A stretch of 64,000 nucleotides of DNA, from the NCBI GenBank assembly GCA_020850535.1, contig JADZEM010000005.1, positions 1 through 64,000 of the forward strand, given 5' to 3'. Every line of letters begins with the position of its first letter. The first letter of the stretch is position 1. The notes under the pieces were generated by a model, which was not told the DNA's origin, did no database searches, and worked only from the letters and a program-made list of their open reading frames with translations. Both the position numbers and the translations under genes were made by a program. This DNA is from Chloroflexota bacterium (GTDB lineage Bacteria > Chloroflexota > UBA6077 > JACCZL01). Of the stretch, positions 34,297 through 46,293 are shown piece by piece.

Positions 34297-35066
34297 GGTC
34301 TCCTGGCAGGCTGGACGGCAAGATCGCGCTGGTCACTGGCGGCGGCTCGGGCATCGGCCGGGCGATCTGCCTCCGGTTCGCCAGCGAGGGCGCACGCGTC
34401 GCCGTAGCCGACTGGCACGCCGACGCCGCCGCCGAGACCGTCCGCCTGATCGAGGCCGCCGGCGGGCACGCCGTCGCCACCAGTGGCGACGTTGCCAGCC
34501 CTGAGGACGCCGGGCGGATGGTCAACGATGCCGTCACCACCTTCGGCGGGCTGACGGTGCTCGTCGCAAACGCCGGCCAGGAGCTGGTCGCCTCGGCCAC
34601 CGAGACCTCGCCCGCCCAGTGGGACCGCGTCATTGGGACCAACCTGTCCGGGTGTTTCCTGGTGGCGCGGGCCGCGATCCCGCCGATGCAGACGGCCGGC
34701 GGCGGCTCAATCGTCCTGACGGCGTCGCAACTGGCGTTCGTGGCAGCCGAGCGGTTCGCAGCGTATGCGGCCTCGAAGGGCGGCGTGCTGAACCTGGCGC
34801 GGGCGCTGGCCCTGGATCACGCGAGGGACCACATCCGCGTCAACGCCCTCTGCCCCGGGGCGGTCGAGACGCCCCTGCTGCTGCGCCAGTTTCAGGGCCA
34901 GGACGGCCCACAGGGCACCCTTGCCGACCTGGCAGCGCTGCACCCGCTGGGGCGGCTCGGGCAGCCGGAGGAGATCGCGGCGGCGGCGCTGTTCCTGGCC
35001 TCGGACGAGGCCTCGTTCGTGACGGGGTCGGCCCTGGTCGTGGACGGCGGCTACCTCGCGCGCTGA
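34293..35066 (+). CDS. classical SDR oxidoreductase
   Basis: A 257-residue NAD(P)-dependent short-chain dehydrogenase. The cofactor motif is TGGGSGIG (15-22), NAG is at 93-95, and the catalytic set Asn117, Ser145, Tyr158 and Lys162 (YAASK) is complete. The C-terminal VTGSALVVDGGYLAR is standard. Asp40 after the second strand (VAVAD) suggests NAD over NADP. The ATG overlaps the TGA of the molybdenum hydroxylase gene (ATGA), so they are co-translated and may act on the same compound in succession. The substrate is unknown. Confidence 0.92.
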   Translation: MRSPGRLDGKIALVTGGGSGIGRAICLRFASEGARVAVADWHADAAAETVRLIEAAGGHAVATSGDVASPEDAGRMVNDAVTTFGGLTVLVANAGQELVASATETSPAQWDRVIGTNLSGCFLVARAAIPPMQTAGGGSIVLTASQLAFVAAERFAAYAASKGGVLNLARALALDHARDHIRVNALCPGAVETPLLLRQFQGQDGPQGTLADLAALHPLGRLGQPEEIAAAALFLASDEASFVTGSALVVDGGYLAR

Positions 35067-35117
35067 CTCGCTACCATTCCCCCGTGGAGCATCTGGGCGA
35101 TGGGGTGAGGAACCGGT

Positions 35118-35870
35118 GTGAACGACCGTCTGACAGCGGGTCTCGATCTGCCGCTCGGGCGGAAGCTGGCGTCCGGGCGCGACGCTGACGTCTTCGAGCT
35201 TGCCGACCCGGCACTGCACGGTCGGGTGCTGCGCCGTCGCCGAGGCGGGCGTCTCTCCGTCCGCGAGGCTGACGTCACGCGGCAGGCACGGGCGAACGGG
35301 TATCCAGCGCCGACCGTCTACGACGTGCGCGGCGCCGATATGCTGGTGGAGCGCATCACCGGCCCGACGATGCTCCAGGACCTCGGGAAGAAGCCGTGGA
35401 TGGTCTGGCGTCACGCCCGGACACTCGCCCGGCTCCACCGGCGGCTCGCGCGGATCCGGCCGCTCGACGGCATGCAGCCGTTCCCCCCGGCCGAGTTCGG
35501 GGGCAGCGTTCCGGACTCCGGCGGCGTGCTGCTGCACCTGGATCTGCACCCGGACAACGTGATCCTCTCGCCGCGCGGTCCGGTGGTGATCGACTGGGAG
35601 GCCGCCCGACGAGGAGAGGTCGATGCGGCCGTGGCACTGACCTGGGTCATCATGGCAACGTCCGAGATCCCCGTCGGCGGTCTGAAAGGCTGGATCTTTT
35701 CGGTGCTGCGCTGGGTGCTGGTCTGGGCGTTTCTGCACCACGCTGGCCGCGCCGGCGCGGTGCGCCACCTGCCGGCCGTGGCCCAGGTGCGCCTGCGTGA
35801 CCGCAACGTCCGCCCGTCGGAGCGGGCAGCGATCCGGAAGCTGCTGGCGCGGCACGGCCTGCCGGCCTGA
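35118..35870 (+). CDS. small protein-kinase-fold (APH/BUD32-like) phosphotransferase
   Basis: A 250-residue kinase-fold protein from a GTG start. It shows a short N-lobe (LASGRDADVFELADP), a catalytic loop HLDLHPDNVIL with Asp142 and Asn147, and the metal-binding VIDWEAARRGE with Asp159. These are the hallmarks of aminoglycoside phosphotransferase-like or lipopolysaccharide/choline kinase folds. The C-terminal half has a hydrophobic stretch (GWIFSVLRWVLVWAFL) that may pack in the fold or touch the membrane. The substrate is not visible. It lies 51 bases after the SDR gene and may share its transcript. Confidence 0.75.
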   Translation: MNDRLTAGLDLPLGRKLASGRDADVFELADPALHGRVLRRRRGGRLSVREADVTRQARANGYPAPTVYDVRGADMLVERITGPTMLQDLGKKPWMVWRHARTLARLHRRLARIRPLDGMQPFPPAEFGGSVPDSGGVLLHLDLHPDNVILSPRGPVVIDWEAARRGEVDAAVALTWVIMATSEIPVGGLKGWIFSVLRWVLVWAFLHHAGRAGAVRHLPAVAQVRLRDRNVRPSERAAIRKLLARHGLPA

Positions 35871-36229
35871 TCCGACATGTCGCAAACCACCGGGCAACGG
35901 ATCGTGAGGTAGCGACCGGCACTGCAATACCAGGTTGCGACAATAGATACAAGAGCGGGCGAGCTGTGTGACGGCTCCGTATCTGGTGAGACGGGGGCTG
36001 AATCGGGTAGAATTGTTGCTGTGAGAACGACGTTCTAGCGGGGGCCGAGCGGCGCGGACGTGCGCCCGACTCGGCCCCGTTTGGTGTCCGCGCGGAACCT
36101 CGGACACCGCGCAGCGCGGGCGGCCGGCTGTGACCGTTGTGCGGTCGCTGGCCCTCGTCAGGATGCAGCAGCACGGACCGCGACCGTGACCGATCCTGGT
36201 CACGCGAACAGGCTCTCCAGGGGGTGCGC
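35871..36229 (+). promoter_or_regulatory. gyrA upstream region with hairpin
   Basis: This 359-bp gap holds no gene. A -10-like TAGAAT is seen at 36008-36013. Just downstream, ggggccgag (36041-36049) and ctcggcccc (36070-36078) pair perfectly and are followed by GTTT, then about 150 bases of leader to the gyrA start. The hairpin may end transcription from upstream or act in the gyrA leader; supercoiling control of gyrA is known elsewhere but is not shown here. Confidence 0.4.
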
Positions 36230-38839
<2,610 letters not shown>

Positions 38840-38850
38840 GGGAAGGCCTT

Positions 38851-38903
38851 CACCCCCGCTGAAGTGGCATTCACCCCCGCTGAAGTGGCATTCACCCCCG
38901 ATG
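38851..38903. repeat. 21-bp tandem repeat after gyrA
   Basis: cacccccgctgaagtggcat plus t occurs at 38851-38871 and 38872-38892; a partial third copy starts at 38893. It lies 12 bases after the gyrA stop. Confidence 0.9.
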
Positions 38904-39073
38904 GCGTTCAGAGAGGACGCCATCCGCACCGCGAGCGTCAGCGAGTCGGACCTTCACCATGCAGGTCCACGCACTGACGCTCGTGGTACGGAAGCGCCAC
39001 GCATGCCAGACTGAACGGCGGTGGCCCTTCACGCCGGCCCGGTCGGGTTCGGAGCTGAGGGCCTTCCCATTGG

Positions 39074-40312
39074 CTACTCGCCCGTCGCGCGCTCCAGCCA
39101 CGCCAGTTGCCCCTGCAGCTCTCGGGCCTTGTACGTGGCGTAGCCGGCCAGCGCCACCAGGCCAACCGCCTGCCCCACCGACGCCCAACCCTGTTCCACC
39201 GCGCCCTCGACTTGCGGCGAGGCAACCGTCACCAACCCGATCCCGCCCGTCAGCGCCGCGAGGATGCCCGCGACCCAGACCACGGTCCAGGCGGCGTTCT
39301 TGTCCAGGCGCAGGTAGCCGGCCACGATCTGCGGCGCAATGCCGCTCAGGTCGTGGTAGGTCTCGCGGGTGCCCAGGCTGCCCCGGTAGACCATCGCCGC
39401 GCCGCCCAGCGCGAGCGCCAGGAACACCGTCAGGCCGATGATGGCCTCCAGCGCGCCGCCGGCCGGCCCGGCGAACGTGACGAGCGTCGCCACGACGACG
39501 AGGGCTGACGGCCCCAGCAGCGTCCAACCGAGCCAGCGCAGCCGCATCCGGCGCTCCAGCATCACCATGTCGGCGCGGGCCGATGCCGGCGCAGCGGCCA
39601 GGGCCAGCCGGTTGCAGACTGCCTGCATCTGCGCCAGCGAGAACGCCCAGACGATGGGCAGCGGGATGACGCTGACCACAAGGCCCAGGTACGGGATCGC
39701 GCCGATCGCGTTGAGGATCGCGAGCGCCGTCGCCAGCCCGCGCGAGGGTGCAGGGCCAGCCTCCCAGAGCTTCGTCTGCAGCGCCAGCCGATCCACCGTG
39801 CGATGGAGCAGCACGAACATCCAGTACAGGTTGAAGAACGGGATGAACAGGAAGCCGAAGCCGCGCCCAAAGGTGAAATCGTCCGGGAGGATGCGGGGCA
39901 GGAACGAGTGCTTGCGGGCGATCATCACCCAGGACGAGAACCCGAACGTCACTAGGTGCAGAAAGATCGCCAGAAACACCGAGAACGTGGCGTGCAGCCG
40001 GTGCTGGCGATACGCCTCAGCCGTCTCGGGTGGCAGTTGCCGAGGGTCGAAGAGGGCGTGGTAGACGTTCGGCGTGTGGCCGTAGGGCGTCCCGTAGCCA
40101 GGCCCGCCCGGCGGCGCGCCCGGCCCCCAGCGTGGCGGCACGCCGGTCGGGGCGGTCCACGGCGCTCCGGCCTGTGGACCGCCCAGGTACGGCGGCGCAC
40201 CCTGGCCTGCAGGCGGACCGGGCGGCGGCGCTGTCGGCGCGAGCAGCTTCCCACAGGCCGAGCACAGCCGAGCCCCGTCGGGCAGGCTCGCCGCGCAGTA
40301 TGGACACGTCAC
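39074..40312 (-). CDS. zinc-ribbon membrane protein, function unknown
   Basis: A 412-residue protein. It begins with a zinc ribbon CPYCAASLPDGARLCSACGK, followed by a Pro/Gly/Ala-rich disordered stretch (about 25-85), then a region with DPRQLPPETAEAYRQHRLHA and seven or so hydrophobic helices, including FGFLFIPFFNLYWMFVLLHR, a pattern of DUF4234/DUF4328-like membrane proteins. GTG at 40312 is chosen because the zinc ribbon follows at once and GGGGGG stands upstream. No enzyme motif is seen. It is convergent with gyrA and followed on the same strand by no close partner. Confidence 0.7.
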   Translation of the reverse strand: MTCPYCAASLPDGARLCSACGKLLAPTAPPPGPPAGQGAPPYLGGPQAGAPWTAPTGVPPRWGPGAPPGGPGYGTPYGHTPNVYHALFDPRQLPPETAEAYRQHRLHATFSVFLAIFLHLVTFGFSSWVMIARKHSFLPRILPDDFTFGRGFGFLFIPFFNLYWMFVLLHRTVDRLALQTKLWEAGPAPSRGLATALAILNAIGAIPYLGLVVSVIPLPIVWAFSLAQMQAVCNRLALAAAPASARADMVMLERRMRLRWLGWTLLGPSALVVVATLVTFAGPAGGALEAIIGLTVFLALALGGAAMVYRGSLGTRETYHDLSGIAPQIVAGYLRLDKNAAWTVVWVAGILAALTGGIGLVTVASPQVEGAVEQGWASVGQAVGLVALAGYATYKARELQGQLAWLERATGE

Positions 40313-40548
40313 GTCGCCCCCCAAGCCCGTCGCCAGGGGAGGGCCAACCGGGACGGCCGCCCCCTGGAACGGAAACCTCTCCCGTGCAGGATACGCAAGG
40401 TCGGGCGGCTCAAGCGAATGCTGCCCGGGAGGCGGGCGGGGCTTGAAAGCCCCGACGACGCTGCACGGACGCGCCCAACGTGCACCTGCCCTGCGCCAGT
40501 CAGCGCTTCGCGTACGCCCGGCTGCACACCCACACTCCTGAACCGAGA

Positions 40549-41631
40549 TCAGGCCGCCTGCATGGCCGCCTGGCGGACGTACCCGAGCGCGAGGTCAAAG
40601 TAGGCGCGGGCGTCCGCCACAACGGACTGCTGCTCTGGCTCGGGCAGCGCGACATCGGCAAGCCGCAGGCTGTCCACCTTGCCGCGCACGAACGCGCGGT
40701 AGCAGCGGTAGAAATCGAGCAGCGCCAGCAGCTCCGGGTCACGGCTCGCGCTGACGTAGGCCCGGACGAACGCATTCGCGAGGTCACGGCGACCGTAATG
40801 GTCGAGATCCATCGCCAGGAACGCCACCTCGGCGGCCACATCCGAGCAGCGGAAGCGTGGCAGGAACTCCAGGCAGTCGAAGAGGTACACCTGACCATCT
40901 GCCACGCAGACGCTGCCGGCGTGCAGGTCACCGTGGCAGTCACGGATGCGCCCTTCGGCCACGCGGCGCTCGAAGAGGGGGCGCTGCACGGTCAGCAGGC
41001 GGCGGACGCAGCGGGCCGTCTCGCCAAAGACCTCAGGGAGGATCGTCCGTCCGACGAACGGCATCACCTGCCGGAAATTCTCGTCCCAGTTCGCTTTGAT
41101 GGTGGCGACGGTCCCATACTCGTCTACGCCGGGGCCGGTCTCAGCCCGCTCGTGGAAGGCAGCGAGCATCGTGGCGATCCGCTCCACCAGCGCGGTCGGG
41201 ACAGCGTCCCGCGCGAGCATCGCGGGCAGCATCCCGTCGGCGGGAAGACGCCGCATCCAGACGGCCGGCTCGGCACCGGGCGCGAGGACGGCGTGCCGGT
41301 CGAGCGGCTCAGCGAGGCCGGATGGATCGAGCTCCGCCAGCGTCACGCGGTACCGGCCGTCCCGATGCTCGACGGGCACGACCCCGAGGTACACGTCCGG
41401 ACAGAGCCGGCGATTCAGGCGGACCTCGGCCGCGCAGTCCGCGTAGCGCGCTGCCCGCGACGTGAAGTCGACGAACCCGAAGTCGACGGGCTTGTGCAGC
41501 TTGAAGGCGTACGGCCCGGCCAGCAGCACCCACGAGATGTGGGTCTCGTGGAGGGTAATGTTGCCGGCCTCGAACGGGTAGGCGTCCGGTTGGAGCAGCG
41601 CCGAGATGAGCGGCGGGAGCGTCTGTGGCAT
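40549..41631 (-). CDS. APH-like kinase-fold protein (COG2187 type)
   Basis: A 360-residue member of the uncharacterised aminoglycoside phosphotransferase-like group. It has an N-lobe with YAFKLHKPVDFGFVDFTS (Lys44 or Lys47 for ATP), the catalytic loop RDCHGDLHAGSV with His233 and Asp235, and the metal-binding FDCLEFLPRFRCSDVAAE with Asp252. The usual Asn five residues after the catalytic Asp is Ser240, a change that could lower activity. The family often carries a C-terminal AAA kinase domain, which is absent here. The substrate is unknown. The gene lies before the anion transporter in the transcription direction reversed, 78 bases after its stop. Confidence 0.75.
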   Translation of the reverse strand: MPQTLPPLISALLQPDAYPFEAGNITLHETHISWVLLAGPYAFKLHKPVDFGFVDFTSRAARYADCAAEVRLNRRLCPDVYLGVVPVEHRDGRYRVTLAELDPSGLAEPLDRHAVLAPGAEPAVWMRRLPADGMLPAMLARDAVPTALVERIATMLAAFHERAETGPGVDEYGTVATIKANWDENFRQVMPFVGRTILPEVFGETARCVRRLLTVQRPLFERRVAEGRIRDCHGDLHAGSVCVADGQVYLFDCLEFLPRFRCSDVAAEVAFLAMDLDHYGRRDLANAFVRAYVSASRDPELLALLDFYRCYRAFVRGKVDSLRLADVALPEPEQQSVVADARAYFDLALGYVRQAAMQAA

Positions 41632-41709
41632 CGTCGGCCTCGCTTCCGCTGTGAACGGGGACGCCCCCGCCGGGCGAACGACGGGGGCGTCAGAGGGTAG
41701 GAGAGGGAA

Positions 41710-43197
41710 TTACCAGAGGCCCAGCACCTTCCACCACAGGCCGCCGAGCACCAGCCAGATGACGACGTTCACGACGCTGACGACGAAGCCGAGCTTCCAC
41801 CACGTCCCGATGTCCACATAGCCAGCCCCGAAGAGCACCGGCGCCGGGCCGGTCCCGTAGTGGGTCATGCTGCTCATCAGGTTGCTGAAGAACGCGAGCA
41901 CCAGCGCGGCGAGGACGGGCGGCGTGCCGACAGCCACCGAGACCCCGAGGAAGGCGGCATACATCGCGCCGACGTGGGCGGTGTTGCTGGCGAACATGTA
42001 GTGGCTGTACAGGTACACGAGGCTGAGGGCGAGGAACGCGTAGACCCAGTTGACGCCAGCCAGGCTGTCGCCAACGGCCTTGCTGAACCACGGCACCAGG
42101 CCGAGCTTGTTGAGGAAGCCCGCCATCATCACGAGGGCGGCGAACCAGACCAGGGTGTCCCAGGCGCCGGTCTCTTCCTGGACATCCTTCCAGGAGAGCA
42201 CGCCAACCAGGAGCAGCACGCCGAGGCCGACGAGCGCAGCGGTGGTTGCATTGAGGTTGCCGAGCTGCGGGCCGAAGATCCAGAGGACCAGCAGCAGGCC
42301 GAACGTGCCGAGCATCATCCACTCATCAGCGGACATCGGGCCCATCTTGGCGAGTTCGGTCCTGGCCATCTCGGCGGCGGCCGGGGTGCTCTTGATCTCC
42401 GGAGCGTACAGCTTGTAGAGCAGCGCCGGAACGATGATCAGGCTGGCGAGGCCCGGGACCAGCGCCGCGACGGCCCAGTTGGTCCAGCTGATGGCGATGC
42501 CCATATCGGCGGCGAGCTTGGCGGCCAGCGGGTTCGCGGCCATCGCCGTCAGGAACATGGCGCTGGTGATGATGGTGCCCTGGAACGCCGTGATGGTCAG
42601 ATAGGCGCCCATCTTGCGGGCGGTGCCGTCTTCGGCACGGCTGCCGTAGGCGGTTGACAGCGACTTGAGGATCGGGAAGACTACGCCGCCGGCGCGGGCG
42701 GTGTTACTGGGGATAGCCGGCGCGAGTACCAGGTCTGTCGCGATCAGTCCGTACCCCAGACCGAGGGTCCGCGTGCCGAGCATCCGCACGAACTGGTACG
42801 CGATGCGGCTGCCGAGGCCGGTCTTGATGAACCCACGCGCGATGAAGAACGCCAGGACGATCAGCCAGATCGTGGTGTCCTGGAAGCCCGACAGCGCATC
42901 CGCGATCGTCAGCGTATTGGTCAGCGCGGTAGCCGTCACGCCGAGGATCGCGACAGCGCCCATCGGCAGCGGCTTGGTGATGATGCCGACGATGGTGGCG
43001 ACGAAGATCGCCAGGAGGTGCCACGCCTTCGCGATGTTCGCGCCCTGGGGCAGCGCATCGGCGGCAACCTGCGGCGGAGGGATCATCCAGAGAATCGCAC
43101 CGACAGCCAGCGTGATCAGCAACGGGACCAGCTTGACGCCATGCCATGGGAAGTGCGGTAGGGAGAGATGGGGGCGATGATGCGCGACGGTAGCCAT
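41710..43197 (-). CDS. DASS-family (SLC13) dicarboxylate/anion transporter
   Basis: A 495-residue inner membrane transporter with about 12 hydrophobic segments. The two signature loops are present: AIPSNTARAGGVVFPIL in the first half and SNLMSSMTHYGTGPAPVLFG in the second, matching the SNT-type motifs that bind sodium and carboxylate in the divalent anion:sodium symporters and citrate/succinate antiporters. The Pro/Asn/Thr-rich first loop and the MTHYGTG second loop are closest to 2-oxoglutarate/malate or CitT-like members. GAGGCGG precedes the ATG at 43197. It likely imports di- or tricarboxylates. The downstream USP gene is transcribed towards it with a 91-base gap. Confidence 0.9.
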   Translation of the reverse strand: MATVAHHRPHLSLPHFPWHGVKLVPLLITLAVGAILWMIPPPQVAADALPQGANIAKAWHLLAIFVATIVGIITKPLPMGAVAILGVTATALTNTLTIADALSGFQDTTIWLIVLAFFIARGFIKTGLGSRIAYQFVRMLGTRTLGLGYGLIATDLVLAPAIPSNTARAGGVVFPILKSLSTAYGSRAEDGTARKMGAYLTITAFQGTIITSAMFLTAMAANPLAAKLAADMGIAISWTNWAVAALVPGLASLIIVPALLYKLYAPEIKSTPAAAEMARTELAKMGPMSADEWMMLGTFGLLLVLWIFGPQLGNLNATTAALVGLGVLLLVGVLSWKDVQEETGAWDTLVWFAALVMMAGFLNKLGLVPWFSKAVGDSLAGVNWVYAFLALSLVYLYSHYMFASNTAHVGAMYAAFLGVSVAVGTPPVLAALVLAFFSNLMSSMTHYGTGPAPVLFGAGYVDIGTWWKLGFVVSVVNVVIWLVLGGLWWKVLGLW

Positions 43198-43287
43198 AGT
43201 TCCGCCTCTTCTTGCGCCTGGGGCTGGTGAGGACCGGGCCAATCCCGTCCTGCCAGCCCCTGAATTCACAACAGCTTCATGAACATC

Positions 43288-44448
43288 TCAGCGGGCGCCG
43301 ACCGGATCGGCAAAGGACGGTGCGCGGGCGGCTCGGAGCTTCGCCAGCAGCTCGCGCGTCGTTTCGGCGTAGCGGGGATCGACTGGTTCGCTGTGGAAGC
43401 GCTCGCCAAGCGCGAGGATCAGGGTATTCAGCTCCTCGGGCGTCAGCGCGACGGTCACGGTCGGCTCGGTCTCTCCGGCCTCGGCAGGCTCGGTCAGCAT
43501 GTCGGGCATCGGCATCGCCGTCTCGGCCGGGCGAGCTTCGGTCGCGGTGAGCCCCGCGTCGCTCTGCTCGATGCGGGCCAGCTCGTCCGGACGGACCATC
43601 AGCACGGGGATCTCGCTCTGCTTGAGGGTTGCCGAGGCGACGCTGCCCATGACCGCGCGGGCGAGGCCGCCTCGGCCATGCGTCGCCATCACGATCAGCG
43701 AGGCCTGAAGCTCAGCGGCCAGCATCGCCACCCCGAAGAACGGCGAGCCGAACATGGCCGAGACCTCGACCTTGCGGGTGTCGGTGCGGATCGTCGCCGC
43801 GACCTCCTGGAGGTACTCGCGGCTGACGGCCAGGGCATTCTCTGTTGGCGCGGGATCGACGAACGTGTACCCCTCGGCGTAGGCGGCGTAGTGCGGGAAG
43901 GTCACGACCGACCCGAGCACCAGCGTCGCGTCGAGGCTGTCGGCGAGCCGGGTGGCAGGCCCGAGCGCCGACAGTGCGAGCGCCGATCCGTCCAGCGGCA
44001 CGAGGATTTTGACGGGGCCATCTTCCTTCAGCTCAGGGCTGCCATGTGGGGGGATAATCAGCACCGGCACCGGCGCATCCCGCAGCACAGCGTCAGCCAC
44101 GCTGCCGTAGATCCAGCGGCCCAGCCCGCTGCGCCCGTGCGTGGACATCACGATCAGGTCAACCTCGTCGTCCTCCGCGGCTTCGAGGATGGCGACCTCC
44201 GCCGGGGCATCCACGACCCGGGTGGTGATGGTCAGGCCACGGTCTGCCAGCGTTGCGGCGTAGGCTTCGAGGGCGTCGGCGGCCTCGTTCACGAGGATCT
44301 GCCCCTCGCGGTAGGTCGGGGCGGCCAGCGTGTTGACGGCTCGCAGCAAGAGTACGGAGCGTCCATCGCGCCTGGCGATCCCGAGTGCGAAAGGAACGGC
44401 GCGCTGGGCTAGCTCAGAGCCATCCAGCGGAACGAGCACAGTGGTCAT
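43288..44448 (-). CDS. tandem universal stress protein with C-terminal extension
   Basis: A 386-residue protein with two UspA domains. The first starts MTTVLVPLDGSELAQRAV and ends at STHGRSGLGRWIYGSVADAV; the second starts VKILVPLDGSALALSALG and ends at ATHGRGGLARAVMGSVASAT. Both keep the ATP-binding Gly-rich loop. Beyond residue ~305 an acidic Thr/Glu-rich linker leads to a helical end (LTPEELNTLILALGERF to RELLAKLRAARA) that is not part of the USP fold. AGGAGG precedes the ATG at 44448. These proteins bind ATP and help survival under energy or oxidative stress; the extra helix may mediate binding to another protein, which is speculation. Confidence 0.93.
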   Translation of the reverse strand: MTTVLVPLDGSELAQRAVPFALGIARRDGRSVLLLRAVNTLAAPTYREGQILVNEAADALEAYAATLADRGLTITTRVVDAPAEVAILEAAEDDEVDLIVMSTHGRSGLGRWIYGSVADAVLRDAPVPVLIIPPHGSPELKEDGPVKILVPLDGSALALSALGPATRLADSLDATLVLGSVVTFPHYAAYAEGYTFVDPAPTENALAVSREYLQEVAATIRTDTRKVEVSAMFGSPFFGVAMLAAELQASLIVMATHGRGGLARAVMGSVASATLKQSEIPVLMVRPDELARIEQSDAGLTATEARPAETAMPMPDMLTEPAEAGETEPTVTVALTPEELNTLILALGERFHSEPVDPRYAETTRELLAKLRAARAPSFADPVGAR

Positions 44449-44661
44449 TGTGAGCCTCCTCACTGGGGCGCTCATCCGTCCCACTGAAGCGTAACGCAGA
44501 CGGCGGGCCTACGCGTTGAGGCATCTGCCCCGGGATCAGCGGGATATTCGTCCGCCCTGTCGGGACACGAATGGGCGCCCTCGCGGGAAGAGCCTCACCC
44601 GCCGCTCCGCTGCGCGGCGCGAGGGGGAGCACACCAGGCGAGGGCCTTCTTCGACCACGTC

Positions 44662-46293
44662 CTACTCCTGCGGGATGTGCACCCGGACCGTCATCCCGGC
44701 CCGCAGGTCCGGCGGCGTCCAGTCCAGATCCACGATGACCGGGTAGTGCAGGTCGCCGTCCGCATCCCGCTCGGAGCGCAGCGCCACGCTGCGAACCCGC
44801 CCGCGCAGCTCCCGCCCCTCGATGGCGTCCACCGTCACGGTCACGCTCTGGCCAGTCCGGATCCGCGCCACCATGAACTCGTCCACGTCGTCCGTCTCGA
44901 TGCGCAGCCGGCTGATGTCCCCGACCGCCGCGATGGTCGCGCCGGCCGTGACGGTGTCGCCGGTGTGGACCGGCAGGTTCGTGACGCTGCCCTGCCACGG
45001 CGCCGTGATGACCGTGATGGCCCCGTCCGGGGTCCGCACCCGGGCCAGCTCCTGGTTCTCGACCACGGTCGAGCCGATGCTCACCGACAGGCCGGTCACC
45101 ACGCCGCCGACCAGCGTGCGGACCGTCGCCTCGCTCTCGGGGCGCAGCTCACCGCGTGCCACGTTCTTGGTCGTGGTCGCCTGCTCGGTCGGGGCCGGCG
45201 TCGAGCCTGCCGAGCCGCCGTACCGGGTGTAGGCGACTCCGCCCGCCGCCACCAGCCCGATCGCCAGCGCCGCCGTGACCAGCAGGCGCGGCCAGCGCCT
45301 GGACGAACGGCGACGAGCCGTGGCGACCGGAACCGCGGCCATCGGCGTGCCGGCCGTCGGCACGGTCGGCGCTGGCGCGGCGGACGCCGGCGTCATGGCG
45401 GTCGGCGCGTCGCCCGGCGGCAGCGGCGACAGGCCGTTGGCGTACGCCTGCGCGCCGCGCGCCTCGGCTGGGGCAACCTCATGGTGCTCGGCAGGCGTGC
45501 CGTCCGGCAGCAGGATCACGGCGCGGCGGCGCTCCAGGCGCGTCGGCTCGCTGCCCCCGCCAGCGGCAGCCATAGCGAGCGGCTGAGCGGCGTCGGCCAG
45601 CGTCGTGGCGTTGGTGATCTCGGCCACCTGCCCGTCGCGGATCTCGATCTGCCGCTCGGCGGTGGCGGCAACCTCTTTGTCGTGGGTGACCATCACGATC
45701 GCCCTCCCCTCGGCGTGGAACTGCTGGAACAGCGCCAGCACGCGAGCCTTATCTTCGGAGTGCAGCTCGCCGGTCGGCTCGTCGGCCAGGATGATGCGCG
45801 GGTTGTTCGCCAGCGCCCGCGCGATGGCGACCCGCTGCCGCTGCCCGCCGGACAGGCGCGACGGCCGGAACTCCATCCGCTCGCCCAGACCGACCGCCCG
45901 CAGCAGCTCGGCGGCGCGGGCGCGGCGCTCGTTCAGCGGGACGCCGGCCGCCTCCATCGGCAGCTCGACGTTCTCGGTGGCCGTCAGGTCGTTGAACAGG
46001 TGGAAGCGCTGGAAGACGAACCCGAGCGTCGTCAGGCGCAGGCGCGTCTGCTCGGCGTCGCTGAGTGCGCTCAGATCCTGCCCGTCGAGCAGCACTGCGC
46101 CGGAGGTCGGCCGGTCGAGCAGCCCGATGATCTGCAGCAGGGTGCTCTTGCCAGAGCCTGACGGCCCCTGAATGGCGACCATCTCGGCCGCGCCGATGGT
46201 CAGCGACACGTCGTCCAGCGCGACGACGGTCGTCTCGCCAGCCTCGAACGTCCGCCGGACGTGGCGAAGCTCCAGCAGCGGCTCATGCGTCAC
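44662..46293 (-). CDS. MacB/LolD-type ABC ATPase fused to MacA/HlyD-like adaptor
   Basis: A 543-residue fusion. Residues 1-225 are an ABC ATPase: GPSGSGKST (43-51), the FQRFHLF Q-loop, LSGGQRQRVAIA (from 147), Walker B with Glu172 in IILADEPTGE, and His204. The D-loop reads GELHS where GNLDS is usual. A Pro/Ala linker (about 245-325) leads to one helix (337-356, LLVTAALAIGLVAAGGVAY), and then a periplasmic-adaptor part (about 375-543) with two half lipoyl-like segments (TLVGGVVTGLSVSIGSTVVE and GSVTNLPVHTGDTVTAGA) and a beta barrel, but no coiled-coil hairpin. In known MacAB systems the adaptor is separate and the ATPase is fused to the permease. Start overlaps the upstream permease by 11 bases. 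Confidence 0.88.
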   Translation of the reverse strand: MTHEPLLELRHVRRTFEAGETTVVALDDVSLTIGAAEMVAIQGPSGSGKSTLLQIIGLLDRPTSGAVLLDGQDLSALSDAEQTRLRLTTLGFVFQRFHLFNDLTATENVELPMEAAGVPLNERRARAAELLRAVGLGERMEFRPSRLSGGQRQRVAIARALANNPRIILADEPTGELHSEDKARVLALFQQFHAEGRAIVMVTHDKEVAATAERQIEIRDGQVAEITNATTLADAAQPLAMAAAGGGSEPTRLERRRAVILLPDGTPAEHHEVAPAEARGAQAYANGLSPLPPGDAPTAMTPASAAPAPTVPTAGTPMAAVPVATARRRSSRRWPRLLVTAALAIGLVAAGGVAYTRYGGSAGSTPAPTEQATTTKNVARGELRPESEATVRTLVGGVVTGLSVSIGSTVVENQELARVRTPDGAITVITAPWQGSVTNLPVHTGDTVTAGATIAAVGDISRLRIETDDVDEFMVARIRTGQSVTVTVDAIEGRELRGRVRSVALRSERDADGDLHYPVIVDLDWTPPDLRAGMTVRVHIPQE

